64,000 nucleotides of DNA from Zygnema cylindricum (Eukaryota > Streptophyta > Zygnematophyceae > Zygnematales > Zygnemataceae), in the NCBI GenBank assembly GCA_037447655.1, contig JBBHKE010001703.1:1-64000 (forward strand), read 5' to 3'. The position numbers and the translations under genes were made by a program. Positions 22,639 through 33,459 of the stretch are shown here, in pieces; the stretch's first letter is position 1; each line of letters begins with the position of its first letter. Under the pieces are notes generated by a model, which searched no databases, was not told where the DNA came from, and saw nothing but the letters and a program-made list of their open reading frames with translations.

Positions 22639-22644
22639 TATAAA
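22639..22644 (+). promoter_or_regulatory. Candidate TATA box of A2 5' LTR
   Basis: TATAAA lies in the conserved context GAGAGTTTGTATAAACTTG about 220 bp before the LTR end. The 3' LTR keeps it at 25572-25577, and A3 has ATATAAAT at the same place near 60959. Confidence 0.5.
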
Positions 22645-22861
22645 CTTGGCATCTTTGCCACCTTATAATTTATTGGTTGGTTGGCCATTTTCACCGATTC
22701 TTTTTCCTACGGACTCAGGGGAGTCCAGGCTACATAAGGGTGCAGTCAAACTGTTAGTTTGCCATCTTGGGCAGCAGTGATTGTGGCTTGAAGTGGGTTA
22801 GTTAAAAAACTATCTAGAGGCTTATTGTATTCTGTCGTCCAATGGAGGACACATAATTGCA

Positions 22862-22874
22862 GGTTATGGGCCCA
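22862..22874 (+). promoter_or_regulatory. Primer binding site of A2 (half tRNA-iMet type)
   Basis: GGTTATGGGCCCA immediately follows the LTR terminal CA. It is complementary to TGGGCCCATAACC, the anticodon stem-loop of eukaryotic initiator tRNA-Met (anticodon CAT inside). This is the priming arrangement known for Drosophila copia. The same bases also encode gag residues (VMGP). Confidence 0.85.
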
Positions 22875-22879
22875 CCCTC

Positions 22880-24780
22880 TATGAAGGTGAGGAGGACTCC
22901 GTACTTCCCGAAAGGGACATGAGTGAAACAGGGATTGGAGATTCTGGGGAGATCCAAGACACACAAGATCCATTAGAAACCTCACATATCCCTATGGAAT
23001 TCGAGGAGACAGAAGAGGAGGAATTGGAACCGCCTTTCATGGATAGGGGAGCCGATGAGACAGAAAGGAGAAATCCAAGACTTCCCTCCATCCTAGCTTC
23101 AAAGTTTGAGGGGGGAAGAAAGAGCAGCAAAAGGATCCAGGAAAAACAGACAGCTCACTAGGTAACTAAGCTATCTCACCCAGATGAGCCTGAGTCACAC
23201 TCGCTGGCAGTAAACAGTCCAAAGAAAGACAGATGGATTAGAGCCGTAAATGATGAGATGGCCTCTATTATGGAAGCAAATTCTTAGGAACTAACGAACA
23301 GTCCTCCGGACAAAAAAGCCGATTGGGTGTAAATGGATGTTTAAACTAAATCTGATTCAGATAATACTATTGAGAGATATAAGGCTTGATTGGTAGCAAA
23401 GAGGTTCACCCAAAAAGAGGGGATCGACAATGAGGAGACCTTTGCTCCAGTTGTTCGGTTCCCATCACTAAGGATTCTCCTCAGTCTGGCAACAGCGAAA
23501 GACATCAAAATACACCAGATGGACATTAAAACTGCTTTTCTTAATGGTGAGTTAGAGGAAGAAATTTTCATGAGGCAACCGGAGGGGTTCGTGGAGGCAG
23601 TAGAAGAGAGCAAAGTCTGCAGGCTCATAAAGTCCTTATATGGACTGAAGCAGGCTCCCCGATAGTGGAATAAGAAACTAGATGAGTTTCTCACCGGTTT
23701 GGAATATATCCAGATCAACTCTGACCATTCTATCTATATGTTTGAGGATGAGAATGGTGTCATTTTTATTGCATTCTATGTGGATGATCTGCTTCTGTTC
23801 AGTAAGTCTTTCGAAAAGTTCAATAGGCTAAAGAAAGATCTTAGAAGCAGATTTGATATGAAGGATTTAATGAGGCAAAATACATTATAGGGATCCAAAT
23901 GGAGAGAGATAGGAGGAAAAGGGTTATCAGACTAACTCAGAAAGAAACAATAAGTAATATGCTTGAGAAATTCCAGATGGAAAACGCTAACAGTTGTACC
24001 ACTCCCATGGACTTGAAAAAAGTAAGCGATGGGAGTGTAGAAGAAGTTGTGATGATCTTAGATGATCAGATGAGTCCAGAGGAGAGAGAGGGTATGAAGT
24101 CTATCCCTTATAGATAGGTCGTAGGAAGTTTGATCTCTTTTATGAACTGTACAAGGTCGAACATAGCAGCAGCAGTTGGAGTACGCACTAGGAGTCTTAA
24201 TGATCATAGGAAGAGAGACTGGGAGGCAGCCAAGAGAGTCATGAGATATCAGGTGGGACCCAGAGAGTTATGGTTGCATTTGGGAGGGGAGCACACTAAC
24301 ATCACTACTTGGAGTGATGCCAGTTATGGGGACGCACCTATGAGAAGATGCACTTCAGGGTATGAGTTGTATGTTGGAGAGGGTGCTTGCTATTGGAGCA
24401 TTAAGCAACAAAAGGTGGTTGCTCAGTCTACTATGGAGGCTAAGTACATGGCCTCTTGTTCTGCTGTGAAAGAGTTGATGTGGGTCAAATCCTTGTTGCA
24501 AGATTTGGGGTATATGAACGAGGTAGTGCATGAAGTGTTTTGTGATAATCAAGCTGCCAATGCAATTGCAGCTAATCCAAAACATCATTTTAAAGCTAAG
24601 CATATGGATATAAGGTTGAGTTTTGTAAGAGAAAAAGTTGAGAATAAGATTATGAATCTTGTATATAGATCTGATGAGGAAATGGTGGCTTGATATGATG
24701 ACAAAACCTGTGCCTTCTCCCAAATTAAAATATTGCAGACAAAAGTGTGGATTAAAACTAAAGTTAAAGTTAGACTAGAA
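22880..24780 (+). pseudogene. A2 pol remnant: linker, RT and RNase H
   Basis: The linker (MSETGIGDSGEIQ..., near 22919) leads into RT. Visible RT motifs are [32 protein letters not shown] with the first catalytic Asp, SLYGLKQAPR and YVDDLLLFSK with the catalytic Asp pair. RNase H follows (WSDASYGDAPMRRCTSGY, AQSTMEAKYMA, MWVKSLLQDLGYMN, DNQAANAIAANPKHHFKAKHMDI). Stops interrupt at 23159, about 23286, 23662, 23888 and 24114, and DLKDLGEA-type sequence is frameshifted near 23875. The catalytic residues survive although the frame does not. Confidence 0.9.
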
Positions 24781-24791
24781 AATAAGGGGAG

Positions 24792-25794
24792 TGTTGAAAT
24801 TATTAGATTTATATAGTATTTTTTAGGTCTAAATAGTTCAGTAAAATCGAAAAAAAGGCGGACAGCCTGCTTCCACCTCCTCTCCCTACCCACCTTACTT
24901 GTTGTAGTCACTGAGGGATAGAGAGGGCGGTTCAGCCATGGCTATCCTAGCTAAGTAGGCAAGACTAAAGGGTGACTTACGTCACCCTCAACAAAAGGTT
25001 GAGTCCAGCATGACTCGAACCTCCAACCGGCAGAGCGCGGCGTAGCCGTTAGCTTTAATCAGTCTGTCGTAGAAGTCTGTTAGGATATATTAGGTTTGAT
25101 AATTATTTAATTAGTGTTCAGACTATGAATTCGATTAAAGGAATGACGGACATAAGAATATATAACCAAGTGTTGTATAATGCGAACATTATCTCGCACA
25201 AAACAAATGAATCAGACATTTGTTTTGACGGCCGACATTTAATGTCATATTTAATCCGACGGCGTATATCACTACCGAGATGGCGGAATGGTCATTTTGG
25301 CGTTTGTGGACGTGGCATGACGTGGCGCCACGTGGAGGGAAAACATTCGGTCGCAGGAATTTCGGGGAACTTAAGGACGAGTTAAAAGTGGACACACGTC
25401 CACTCAATGACCTTGTCGTACACAGGCCGTACAGAAAGTACATCGGTCGTAGTACCTTTCTGTACCCTACAATCATCTGATTGGTTCGTGCGTTAGTAGA
25501 TAGGGGTTGTGAGAGGGGTTTAGGACTTAGAGAATTTGGTAGGTAGTAACCTCTCTCCCTTTGAGAGTTTGTATAAACTTGACATCTTTTCCACCTTATA
25601 ATTTATCGGCTGGTTGGCCGTTTTCACTGTTTCTTTTTCCTACTGACTCAAGGGAGTCTAGGCTACACAGGGGTGCACTCAAAATGTTAGTTTGCCATCC
25701 TGGGTAGCAATGATTGTGGCTTGAAGTGGGTTAGTTAAAAACCTATCTAGAGGCTTCTTGTATTATGTCGTCCAATGGAGGACACAGAATTGCA
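24792..25794 (+). repeat. 3' LTR of A2
   Basis: Begins TGTTGAAATTATTAG after AAGGGGAG and ends ACAGAATTGCA. It resembles the 5' LTR closely but with many scattered substitutions and small indels (I estimate well over 5% by eye), so the insertion is old. The gag ATG at 25775 is intact in this copy (ATGGAGGACACAGAATTGCA). Confidence 0.88.
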
Positions 25795-25799
25795 TTGGT

Positions 25800-27240
25800 T
25801 GCCTTCTAGTCTCTCTTCATAGGATTATTAAGACTCCTACTGAATACTCCAACTGCTGCCGCTATGTCCGGCCAAGTACAGTTCATAAAGTATATTAGAC
25901 TTCCCACAACCTACCTGTAGGGGATAGACTTCATAAATTCTCTCTCTTCTAGAATAATTTGATCATCTAAGATTATCAATCCTCCTTCTACACTTCCATC
26001 ACTTACTTTCTACAAGTCAATGGGAGTGGTACAACTGTTTACCTTTTCCATCTGGAATTTCTCAAGCATATTACCTAGTATTTTTTTCTGAGTAAGTCTA
26101 ATGATCCTTTTCCCGCTATCTCTCTCCATTTGAATTCCCAAAATATATATATTGCCTCCCCTAAATCCTTCAGGTCAAATTTGCTTCTAATATCTTTCTT
26201 TAACTTATTGATCTTTTCCAAAGACTTACTTAACACCAGCAGATCATCCACATAATTTGCAATAAAAATCACACCATTCTCATCTTCAAAAATATAGATA
26301 GAATGGTCAGAGCTCATTGCGGATATATCCGAGACCTGTGAGAAACTCATTTAGTTTCTTTTTCCACTATCGGGGAGCGTGCTTCAATCCATATAAGGAC
26401 TTTATGAGCATGCAGACTTTGCTCTCTCATCCTTCCTCCACGAACCCCTCTGGTTGACAAATGAAAATTTATTCCTCTTATTCACCATTGTGAAAGGCGT
26501 TCTTAATATCTATCCGGTGTATTTTTATGTCTTCCGCTGCCGCTAGGCTGAGGAGAATCCTTACTGATGGGAACCAAACAATTGGAGTAAAAGTCTCTTA
26601 CAATCAATCCCGTGAACCCTTTTGCTACCAAGTGAGCTTTATATCTTTCAATGGTATAATGTGGGTTCAGTTTTAGTTTAAAAACCCATTTACACCTAAT
26701 CAATTTTATGTTTGGAAGACAATCCACCAGTTCCCAAGTATTTGCTTCCATGTTGGAGGCCATCTCATCATTTATGGCTCTAACCCATCTGGCTTTCTCC
26801 ACACTATTCACTGCCTCCGAGTATGACTGGGGCTCATCAGGGTGAGAGAGCTTAGCTACCTTGTGAGCGACATGTTTTTCCTGTAGCCTTTTGCTGCTTC
26901 TTCGTCCTCCCTCAAAATCCGAAGTTCGAATGGAGGAAAGTCTTGGATTCCTTCTCACTATCTTATCAGCTCCCCTATCCATGGAAGTCGGTTTTGACTC
27001 CTCTTCCTCTTTGTCTTTGGAGTGCGTAGGGATATGGGAAGTTTCCGGTATATCTCCCCTATCTTGGACCTCCCCTCAATCTACATTCACTTTTTCACTC
27101 ATGTCCTTTCTGGGAAGATCAGAAACCTCCTCACTTTCAGACTCAAAACTGATTCTTATCTTCTTGGTGTATTTGAAGGGATCAAATGACTTCCTTTCAT
27201 TCATGACAACTAGATGCTTTACTTGAATGATATCTTATTT
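25800..27240 (-). pseudogene. A1 pol: RT and start of RNase H
   Basis: Read on the minus strand: linker MDRGADKIVRRNPRLSS (26982), RT palm entry [42 protein letters not shown], then a frameshift within VAKGFT near 26610. Further down, ANYVDDLLVLSKSLEKINKLKK holds the catalytic YVDD. RNase H beginnings continue to 25800, where the gene was split by A2. Several stops are visible (for example near 26075). Confidence 0.85.
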
Positions 27241-28080
27241 TGCTAAGTCACAGACTCTATATCCCTTGACATCCTAATCATATCCCAAAAAATATCCAGG
27301 TTTCCCTTTAACATCTAGCTACCAATTTTTCCTATCCGTATCAAGACTGTAAACTTGACTACCGTATACTTTCACGTGAGAATTATCTAGTTTCCTTCCA
27401 ACCCATCTCTCATAAGGTGTCATTCCTTTCATGGCCAAGGTAAGGACTCTACTCTTAATGTAGTTAGCACAGTTTATGGCTTTTGCCCAAAACCTTTTTC
27501 CTGTCTTCTTGTCGGCCAACATATTACGTACACTATCTCCTAGAGTCCGATTCAACCTCTCAATTACCCCATTTTGTTCAGGATTATTCGGTACAGTTTT
27601 TTGATGCTGAACTCCCTCATCCCTCAAGTATTCCTCAAACTGGTTAGAGGTATATTCTCCCCCATTATCACTCCTTATTCTCTTAATGGGGGTTTCGTGC
27701 AACTTCTTAGTCTAGGCTTTATATTCTTTGAAGTAAGTTGGTTTTTCACACTTTGTTTTTTGGAAGTAGACTCTAGAGTATCTAGACGAATCATCGATAG
27801 GTTTCATGATAAACCTCTTACCTCCTATCGAATGTACCTCTGCTGGTCCCAAGATATCTGTGTGGACCAGATCTAGTACATTTTCACCTCTATATGTAGC
27901 AAATATGGGAAAGGGGAGTCTGTGAGCTTTACCTTATGTACAGCCAAAACAATCATCCACCATTTTATTATCCCCAAACTGTATGCCTTCTACTACACAA
28001 AGCCTCTTTATTTCCCTCAACATATCTAAGTGCACATGCCCCAACCGCTTATGCCAAATCATCAAGTTTGGGACACCACC
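27241..28080 (-). pseudogene. A1 integrase remnant
   Basis: Minus-strand motifs: IWHKRLGHVHLDMLREIKRL and CFGC (zinc-binding HHCC region, 28060-27940), IRSDNGGEYTSNQFEEYLRD with a catalytic Asp, QNGVIERLNRTLGDSVRNML with the catalytic Glu, and FWAKAINCANYIKSRVLTLA followed by ERWVGRKLDNSHVKVYGSQV typical of copia integrase C-termini. A stop near 27705 and others interrupt the core. Confidence 0.88.
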
Positions 28081-28500
28081 ATAGGAAGCGTTTTTCTTTT
28101 CATTAAGCCTAAACATTCCTTGAGTACCGTTATCTACTATGAAGTAGACTTCATCCTCATACTTAGCTGTAAAGACTCCCTTTCCAGTGAAAGTATTAAA
28201 TTCCTTATCATCTAATACAGAGGTAGAGACATGATTTTTACTCAGCTGAGGAATGTAGAGTACATCTGAAAAGGTGAGTATAGAAGTCTTACCCTCCGCT
28301 AAGACTTTCATATCTACGGAACCCGCTAGATCTGTAGTAACAACTCTTCCATCCCCATACTCTTTCTCTACAGTAGGGATCTTTCTTAGCTTGGTAAAGA
28401 GATGTTTGTCACATAATATATGCATGGATGCACCTGAGTCAATGATCCATCCTTATTCTAGAGCCTCCTGAATGGCTCTAAGAGCACACTTTTTTTTTCG
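28081..28500 (-). pseudogene. A1 protease remnant
   Basis: The minus strand encodes GWIIDSGASMHILCDKHLF, the retropepsin-like active site DSG in its usual copia setting, followed by DGRVVTTDLAGSVDMKVLAE and FSDVLYIPQLSKNHVSTSVL. The reading frame is open for about 163 codons (28425-27934), one of the longest intact stretches in A1; a stop lies just before the active site. Confidence 0.88.
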
Positions 28501-29087
28501 AGGGAGATCCTTCTCCTCTAGATTCTCGTCAAGAAAGAGCTCCCCATCCTCTTTCTCAGAGGACTCGTCCTACTTGGTCTCTCCTTTCACTTTTGTGACC
28601 ACAAGTGCCTTCTTCTTCCCGCCAGAATAATCCCCTCCACGGTTCTTTTGGAGCCTCAGCTCTGACAGCTTCGTGTAATCCGCTATGAAGTGTTCCGACT
28701 TTTCGCAAAAATGACAAAGAGCCTTTGGGGGCCTCGGTCCTCCAGACTTATCTTTTTCTCGTTTGAAGCTGTTGTACGACTCTGATCTTTTTCTCCTTTG
28801 AAGCTGTTGTACGGCATCCCAAAATCCTTACTCCACCGGTCCGATTCGGCATCTAGAGCTTGAATGCTCTTTCCACCTCTCTAAATCTCAATAGTGTTCT
28901 CCAACAGAATATGATCCGGACCACTATATTCCACTTTTAAGAACTGTCATCCAATTCTTAAACTCACTACACTATGTTCTCATACTTATCAGACAGCTTA
29001 ATGTTGAGGGTGTTGACTTTCATCTTCATTGTGCCTGTCCACGCGACACTCTCCATCTCGATATATAAATAAGAGAGATCACTATAG
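28501..29087 (-). pseudogene. A1 gag C-terminal part with degenerate zinc knuckle
   Basis: Minus-strand sequence encodes CHFCEKSEHFIADY, a CCHC-type knuckle whose last Cys is Tyr, followed by a basic and then acidic linker to protease. Upstream, DLSYLYIEMESVAWTGT and MKMKVNTLN match A3 gag. Residues KRRKRSESYNSFK and KREKDKSG derive from a short in-place duplication (TCTTTTTCTCxTTTGAAGCTGTTGTACG occurs twice, 28750-28813). Gag is cut at 29087 by the E array and resumes at 40472. Confidence 0.82.
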
Positions 29088-29982
29088 TGTTTTTCTACGA
29101 CCACCGATGCAGGTGGAGGAGCAACACTAGTAGTAGAAGTAGACATGGTACACTCTCCGAAGCTATTAAGAATTCTATCAAACAGTTGTTTTCAAGTGCT
29201 CACCAGATCATATAGAAACATCCAAGCCTCACAAAACTCTATCACAATATAGAGTAGCATAAACACAGTCAACTCTCAAAGTTTCAGCACAATTGACCCG
29301 ACGACACTCAAGATATAATGCTCAAAAGTTTCCCAAAAACTGTCTGCATTTTACTACTTGGAAGTCTGGATACATAAAATGGTCTAAGTCCTAAGTCTTA
29401 TACTCTTGGCGTTGTACCGCCGATACAAGTGTATCTGAGAAGTACGTCCACAATCAACCGATCTACTGAGATCTACGTCTTCCTAATCCTGTCAACCCAA
29501 TCTATCATCGTACAGTCAATATTACTCAGAATCTATATTAAGTGATTCTACAAATACTTGTCGGCTAAGTCACTTGTGATTTTTCTATGAATCTTGTCCG
29601 TTGACTCAATTCCTATATATCGCAACTGCGTTATCCTGTACCAAATCACATTTATATCATTCACGGTTGCGGTGTCCCGTACCGAATCATATCCAAGAAA
29701 ATAATAGTTGCGTTGTGTGTACGGATCATATCGAACGTAACCGTAGCTACGCTTTTCTTGTGCATCACAACGTCATTGCTGCGTTGCCCTACCTGAATAG
29801 CAGCTGCGATGCTGCGCTGCTCTGTTTGCATAGTAGTTGCGCTGTTCCGTCAGCATCGCAATTGCGTTGTCCTGAACTGCCCTCAAGTGATGACGCATGT
29901 CCTTGTGAAACTTACGCCTCAGATTACTACCTTTCTGCCGTCACACTAATATACCGATACTTAAAGATTTCCAAAATCAACA
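29088..29982 (-). repeat. E array LTR 1 (outer, 3' side)
   Basis: TGTTTTTCTACG...TCAACA. Its first ~260 bp differ from LTR 2 at many sites (last difference 29349); from 29350 to the end it is identical by eye to LTR 2. It is followed by the polypurine tract CTCCCCTAAAGC. Confidence 0.9.
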
Positions 29983-30130
29983 CTCCCCTAAAGCTTTAGA
30001 CTCAGTGTATCAGCGCAGTTGCGATGTCGCACTTAGTGCATCAGGGCAGCATAGCAGCGCAACCATAGCAGCGCAACATAGCAGCGCAGCCATAACAGCG
30101 CAACATGGCAACTTAGCAGTGCAGCATACC
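29983..30130 (-). repeat. Polypurine tract and CAGCGCAAC-type microsatellite (E copy 1)
   Basis: After the polypurine tract (CTCCCCTAAAGCTTTAGACT) come repeats of AGCAGCGCAACAT/CAT type (30011-30128) between the pol stop and the LTR. An identical block lies at 35226-35373. Confidence 0.75.
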
Positions 30131-30136
30131 AACTAA

Positions 30137-31690
30137 TTACCTGGGTCCACTACATCCTAATTTTGGGCCATCGCAGCATCGCTGTATTGAATTGGAGCTA
30201 CTCACCAATTCACCCAATCCTACTGCATTCATACAATAGTTTAGCTTGGGAGCAGGAACAGCTTTAGTAAGCTTATCAGCAACCTTTCTTGCATCTGGCA
30301 GATAGCATAATTTAATCACCCTAGGGAACACTTTTTCTCTTACTAAGTGTAATTGTACATCCATGTGCTTACTCTTGAAGTGGTGACTAGGGTTAGAGGC
30401 AATGGCAATGGCAACCTAGTTATCACACCAGATCACCTGTTGGCCAACCTGCATGTATCTTAGTTTTTGTAACATAGATTTTACCCATACGAGTTATTTG
30501 AGGGCCGAGCTTGCTGCCATATATTCTAACTCCATTGTAGACTGCGCTGTAACCTTTTGAAGTTTGCTGTTCCAGCAGCACGTTCTGTTCCCAATATTCA
30601 AAACGAATCCCGTGGTGGATTTCCGGCTTGGCATGTCGTTATAGCTTGCATCACTCCATGTTTGCAGCTTCACTTTTCCTCCGCCTAGCGTGAGTTTTAG
30701 GTCTTTTTTTCCTACCAAATATCTTAAGACTCTCCTTGCTGCATCAAAATCAGATTTTCTCGGATTCTCCAGACTCCTACTCAGTATCCTGACTGCTGCA
30801 GCAATGTCAGGACGGATACAGTTCATGAAATATATTAAGTTTCCTACTATTTGTCTGTAAGGTATTTGCGTCAAAGAATCATTCTCCCCTGAATCTGAAT
30901 ACTCGCTAACAATGACACCTGGTTCTGTCTCTTCTCCCTCTATCTTCTGTCGAAATTCCATTGGAGTTAGACATCTTTTTGCCCCCCGCATTCCAAACTC
31001 ATCTAACATGTTTCTTATAGCCTCTTTTTGAGTCAATTTTATTACTTTCTTATTTCTCTCCCTCTCTACCTGGATTCCCAGAATATACTTTGCCTCACTG
31101 AGGTCTTTCATCTCGAACCGTGAGTTAAGAGCAGTTTTGATTTTGTTAATTTCAACCATTGATTTGCTAATTAATTGTTAATCATCTACATACACCGCTA
31201 TATACACAATCCCATTTTCACCCTTTAGAACGTAGACAGAGTAATTTGAACTTATCCTTTGAAATCCTACACTGGTCACGAATTCATCAAGCTTCAGATT
31301 CCATTGCCTAAGGGCCTTTTTTAGGCCGTACAAAGATTTTAGCAACTTGCATACTAAGTGATCTTTTCATGGTTCTGCATACTTTTCATGTTGCTGCATG
31401 TAAATGGTCTCTTCTAGTTCTCTATGCAAAAAGGTTCTCTTTACATCCATCTGATGAATTTCCCTATCTTCTATAGTAGCTAGGGACAAGCAAAATCCTA
31501 ACTGTCGGAAAACTTACAACTGGAGAAAATGTTTCTTCAAAATCGATTCCTTCCTTTTGATTATACCCTTTTGCCTCAAGTTTGGCCTTATAGTGTTCAA
31601 TGGTATTATCAGGATTTAACTTCACCTTGAATACCCGTTTGCTACCGATCGCCTTTCGGTCTGGAGGAAGTTCCACCAGCTCTCATGTTT
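30137..31690 (-). pseudogene. E copy 1 pol: RT and RNase H
   Basis: Minus-strand motifs: [40 protein letters not shown], then a frameshift near 31490; a YVDD followed directly by a stop (near 31165-31195); DLSEAKYILGIQVERERNKK, IPYRQIVGNLIYFMNCIRPD, WSDASYNDMPSRKSTTGFVL, AQSTMELEYMA; and the RNase H tail (DVQLHLVREKVFPRV, DARKVADKLTKAVP). The RT is dead through stops and frameshifts that are shared with copy 2. Confidence 0.88.
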
Positions 31691-32228
31691 TGGCCTCCAT
31701 AATTGACTTCATTTTGTCGTTTGTTGTCTCGATCCAGTTATTCCGCTCTGGTGATGAGAAGGCCTCTTGGATGGTCAAGTGCTCCCTTGATGCTGCGGAG
31801 CAGGCAAAGTGAGAGCTTGTTTGCAGGCGGCTGCTAGATCTTCTTCCCCCCGGAAATTCTGAGGTTGAGATTGTCGGATGCCGGACATTCCGTTAATTGC
31901 GTTGGTTGCGATTCGTGTGTGGCTGGTTGCGCTCGTTGCTATCCGTGTGTATTGAGTGCTGGTGGTCCAGTTGGAACTAAACAGGATGAGGAATTTGGAG
32001 AGAGTCTGAGTTTGGAGTCACCACAGAAGAATGTTGCACCTGCGGGACAATTTCTTGCATGCAATCTAAGATGACATACTCCTGTACTTTTTGCTGCTTT
32101 TGCTGCTCTGTCATTTGAAATAAATCTATCGAGTCTAGTTCATCTTTGACAATGATATTCCTTGCTACAACTATTTTGTGCCTCTCAAATACAAAGACTC
32201 TGTAATGTTTAGAGTGATCATCATATCT

Positions 32229-32966
32229 TTACAAAATACCTGGCAATCCCTTCGGTTCCATTTTCCATATATTCGTAGACGTATCCAAGATAAAGCATTG
32301 ACTACCAAAAACTTTAAAATGGCTAACATCTGGTTTGCTACCTGTCCAGATCTCGTAAGGAGTAGATTCTACTGATCTTGATCCTATCCTATTGTTAATA
32401 TAAACCGCACAATTTAGAGCCTCAACCCAGAATTTCGGATCCATACTTTTATCCGCGAGCATCGACTTAGACCTCTCCACGAGAGTTCTGTTTAATCTCT
32501 CCAACACCCCATTTGTTCCGAGGAATATGGAACACTTAGTAGATGACTTTTACCTTCCTTGAGTAAAAAGGTTTCAAATTCTTTCGATGTATATTCACCA
32601 CCATTGTCTGATCTGGGCTGCAAAATAGGTAAATCATGAAGGTTTTCAACATATGATTTATAGTGTTTGAAGTGACCAAACACTTCACTCTTCTCCTTCA
32701 TGAAGTAAATTTTGTAAACCTGGAGAAATCATCTATGAATGTGACCATATATTTCATTCCCCCGGCAGATGGAACCTTCGCAGGACCAAAAACATCCGAA
32801 TGAATTTGTTGTAAAAGTTTTGTGGACCGATGCTCTGTCCCTTTAGGGAATGGTAGTCTGTGGATTTTTTCTAAAGCGCAGCCATCACATGTTTTGACCT
32901 GTTGATTTGTGATTGATAAACCTTCTATTTTTCCAGCAAGGACCATCTTTCTCAAACAATCATAGT
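32229..32966 (-). pseudogene. E copy 1 integrase
   Basis: CDGCALEKIHRLPFPKGTEH, VFGPAKVPSAGG, MVTFIDDFSRFTKF (first Asp), RSDNGGEYTSKEFETFLLKE (second Asp) and, after a frameshift near 32500, MLERLNRTLVERSKSMLADK with the catalytic Glu, then WVEALNCAVYINNRIGSRSV. A stop near 32698 splits the core. Confidence 0.88.
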
Positions 32967-33440
32967 TTATAGGCCTAATATTTTATGCAACAACTCATCT
33001 GAATGCAAAACACCGGAGTACAGAATATCATTCTCCTTCGTATTAGCCATATCCATTCGGTACATCTTGCTATTATCTCTTGTACCTGTAACTGCGACTT
33101 TGCCATTCTTGCTAACAACCTGCCAACCATTTTTCAAATTAACCTCAAAGCCTTTACTCTCTACCAAGGACGTAGAAAATAGATTTTTCTTAAAGTGAAG
33201 CACAAACAAGACATTGTGAAGAGTTCTTTCTGTTGCTTTGCCCTCCACATCCACTAGCAAAAACATATCACCCACAACACGAGTCTGAACACTCATTCCA
33301 CAAGCAGAATAAATATTTTTCTCCGGCGTTGTTTTCAGATTTTTGAAGATGGTTTTGTTCCAGCACATATGGGTTGACGCTCCGTATCCATAATCCATCC
33401 AAAGTCTTTCGCGCCCTCCATCGCTGCCGCCATAGCAAAT
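32967..33440 (-). pseudogene. E copy 1 protease
   Basis: An open stretch of 143 codons encodes DYGYGASTHMCWNKTIFKN at the active-site position, TRVVGDMFLLVDVEGKA and LFSTSLVESKGFEVNLKN. The usual DSGAS is replaced by DYGYGAS, so the catalytic triplet is altered and two residues longer. Upstream is a short FWxR-type linker to gag. Confidence 0.85.
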
Positions 33441-33459
33441 AGATCCGTTTCATTATCCT

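Larger units (their letters stand above)
21856..22861 (+). repeat. 5' LTR of A2
   Basis: Begins TGTTGAAATTATTAG and ends ATAATTGCA. Landmarks in order: hairpin 22037-22056, antisense tRNA-like module 22066-22137, G-box palindrome 22388-22403, TATAAA 22639-22644, and a gag ATG at 22842 that is closed four codons later by TAA (GAA in sister LTRs). Confidence 0.88.
21856..25794 (+). mobile_element. Copia element A2 (plus), internally deleted, nested in A1
   Basis: 5' LTR 21856-22861, primer binding site 22862-22874, RT/RNase H remnant, polypurine tract AAAATAAGGGGAG (24779-24791) and 3' LTR 24792-25794. Flanking 5-mers TTTGT (21851-21855) and TTGGT (25795-25799) match at 4 of 5 positions, as expected for a target duplication that has since mutated. 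Gag, protease and integrase are absent: sequence passes from the gag start (CCACCCTCT near 22880) straight into the integrase-RT linker. The element is therefore a non-autonomous deletion derivative of about 3.9 kb. Confidence 0.9.

Noticed and set aside
29601-29999. 132-codon plus-strand ORF repeated at 34844
   Set aside because: It lies antisense across the E LTR; its conservation only reflects the recent LTR duplication, with no sign of a protein family.
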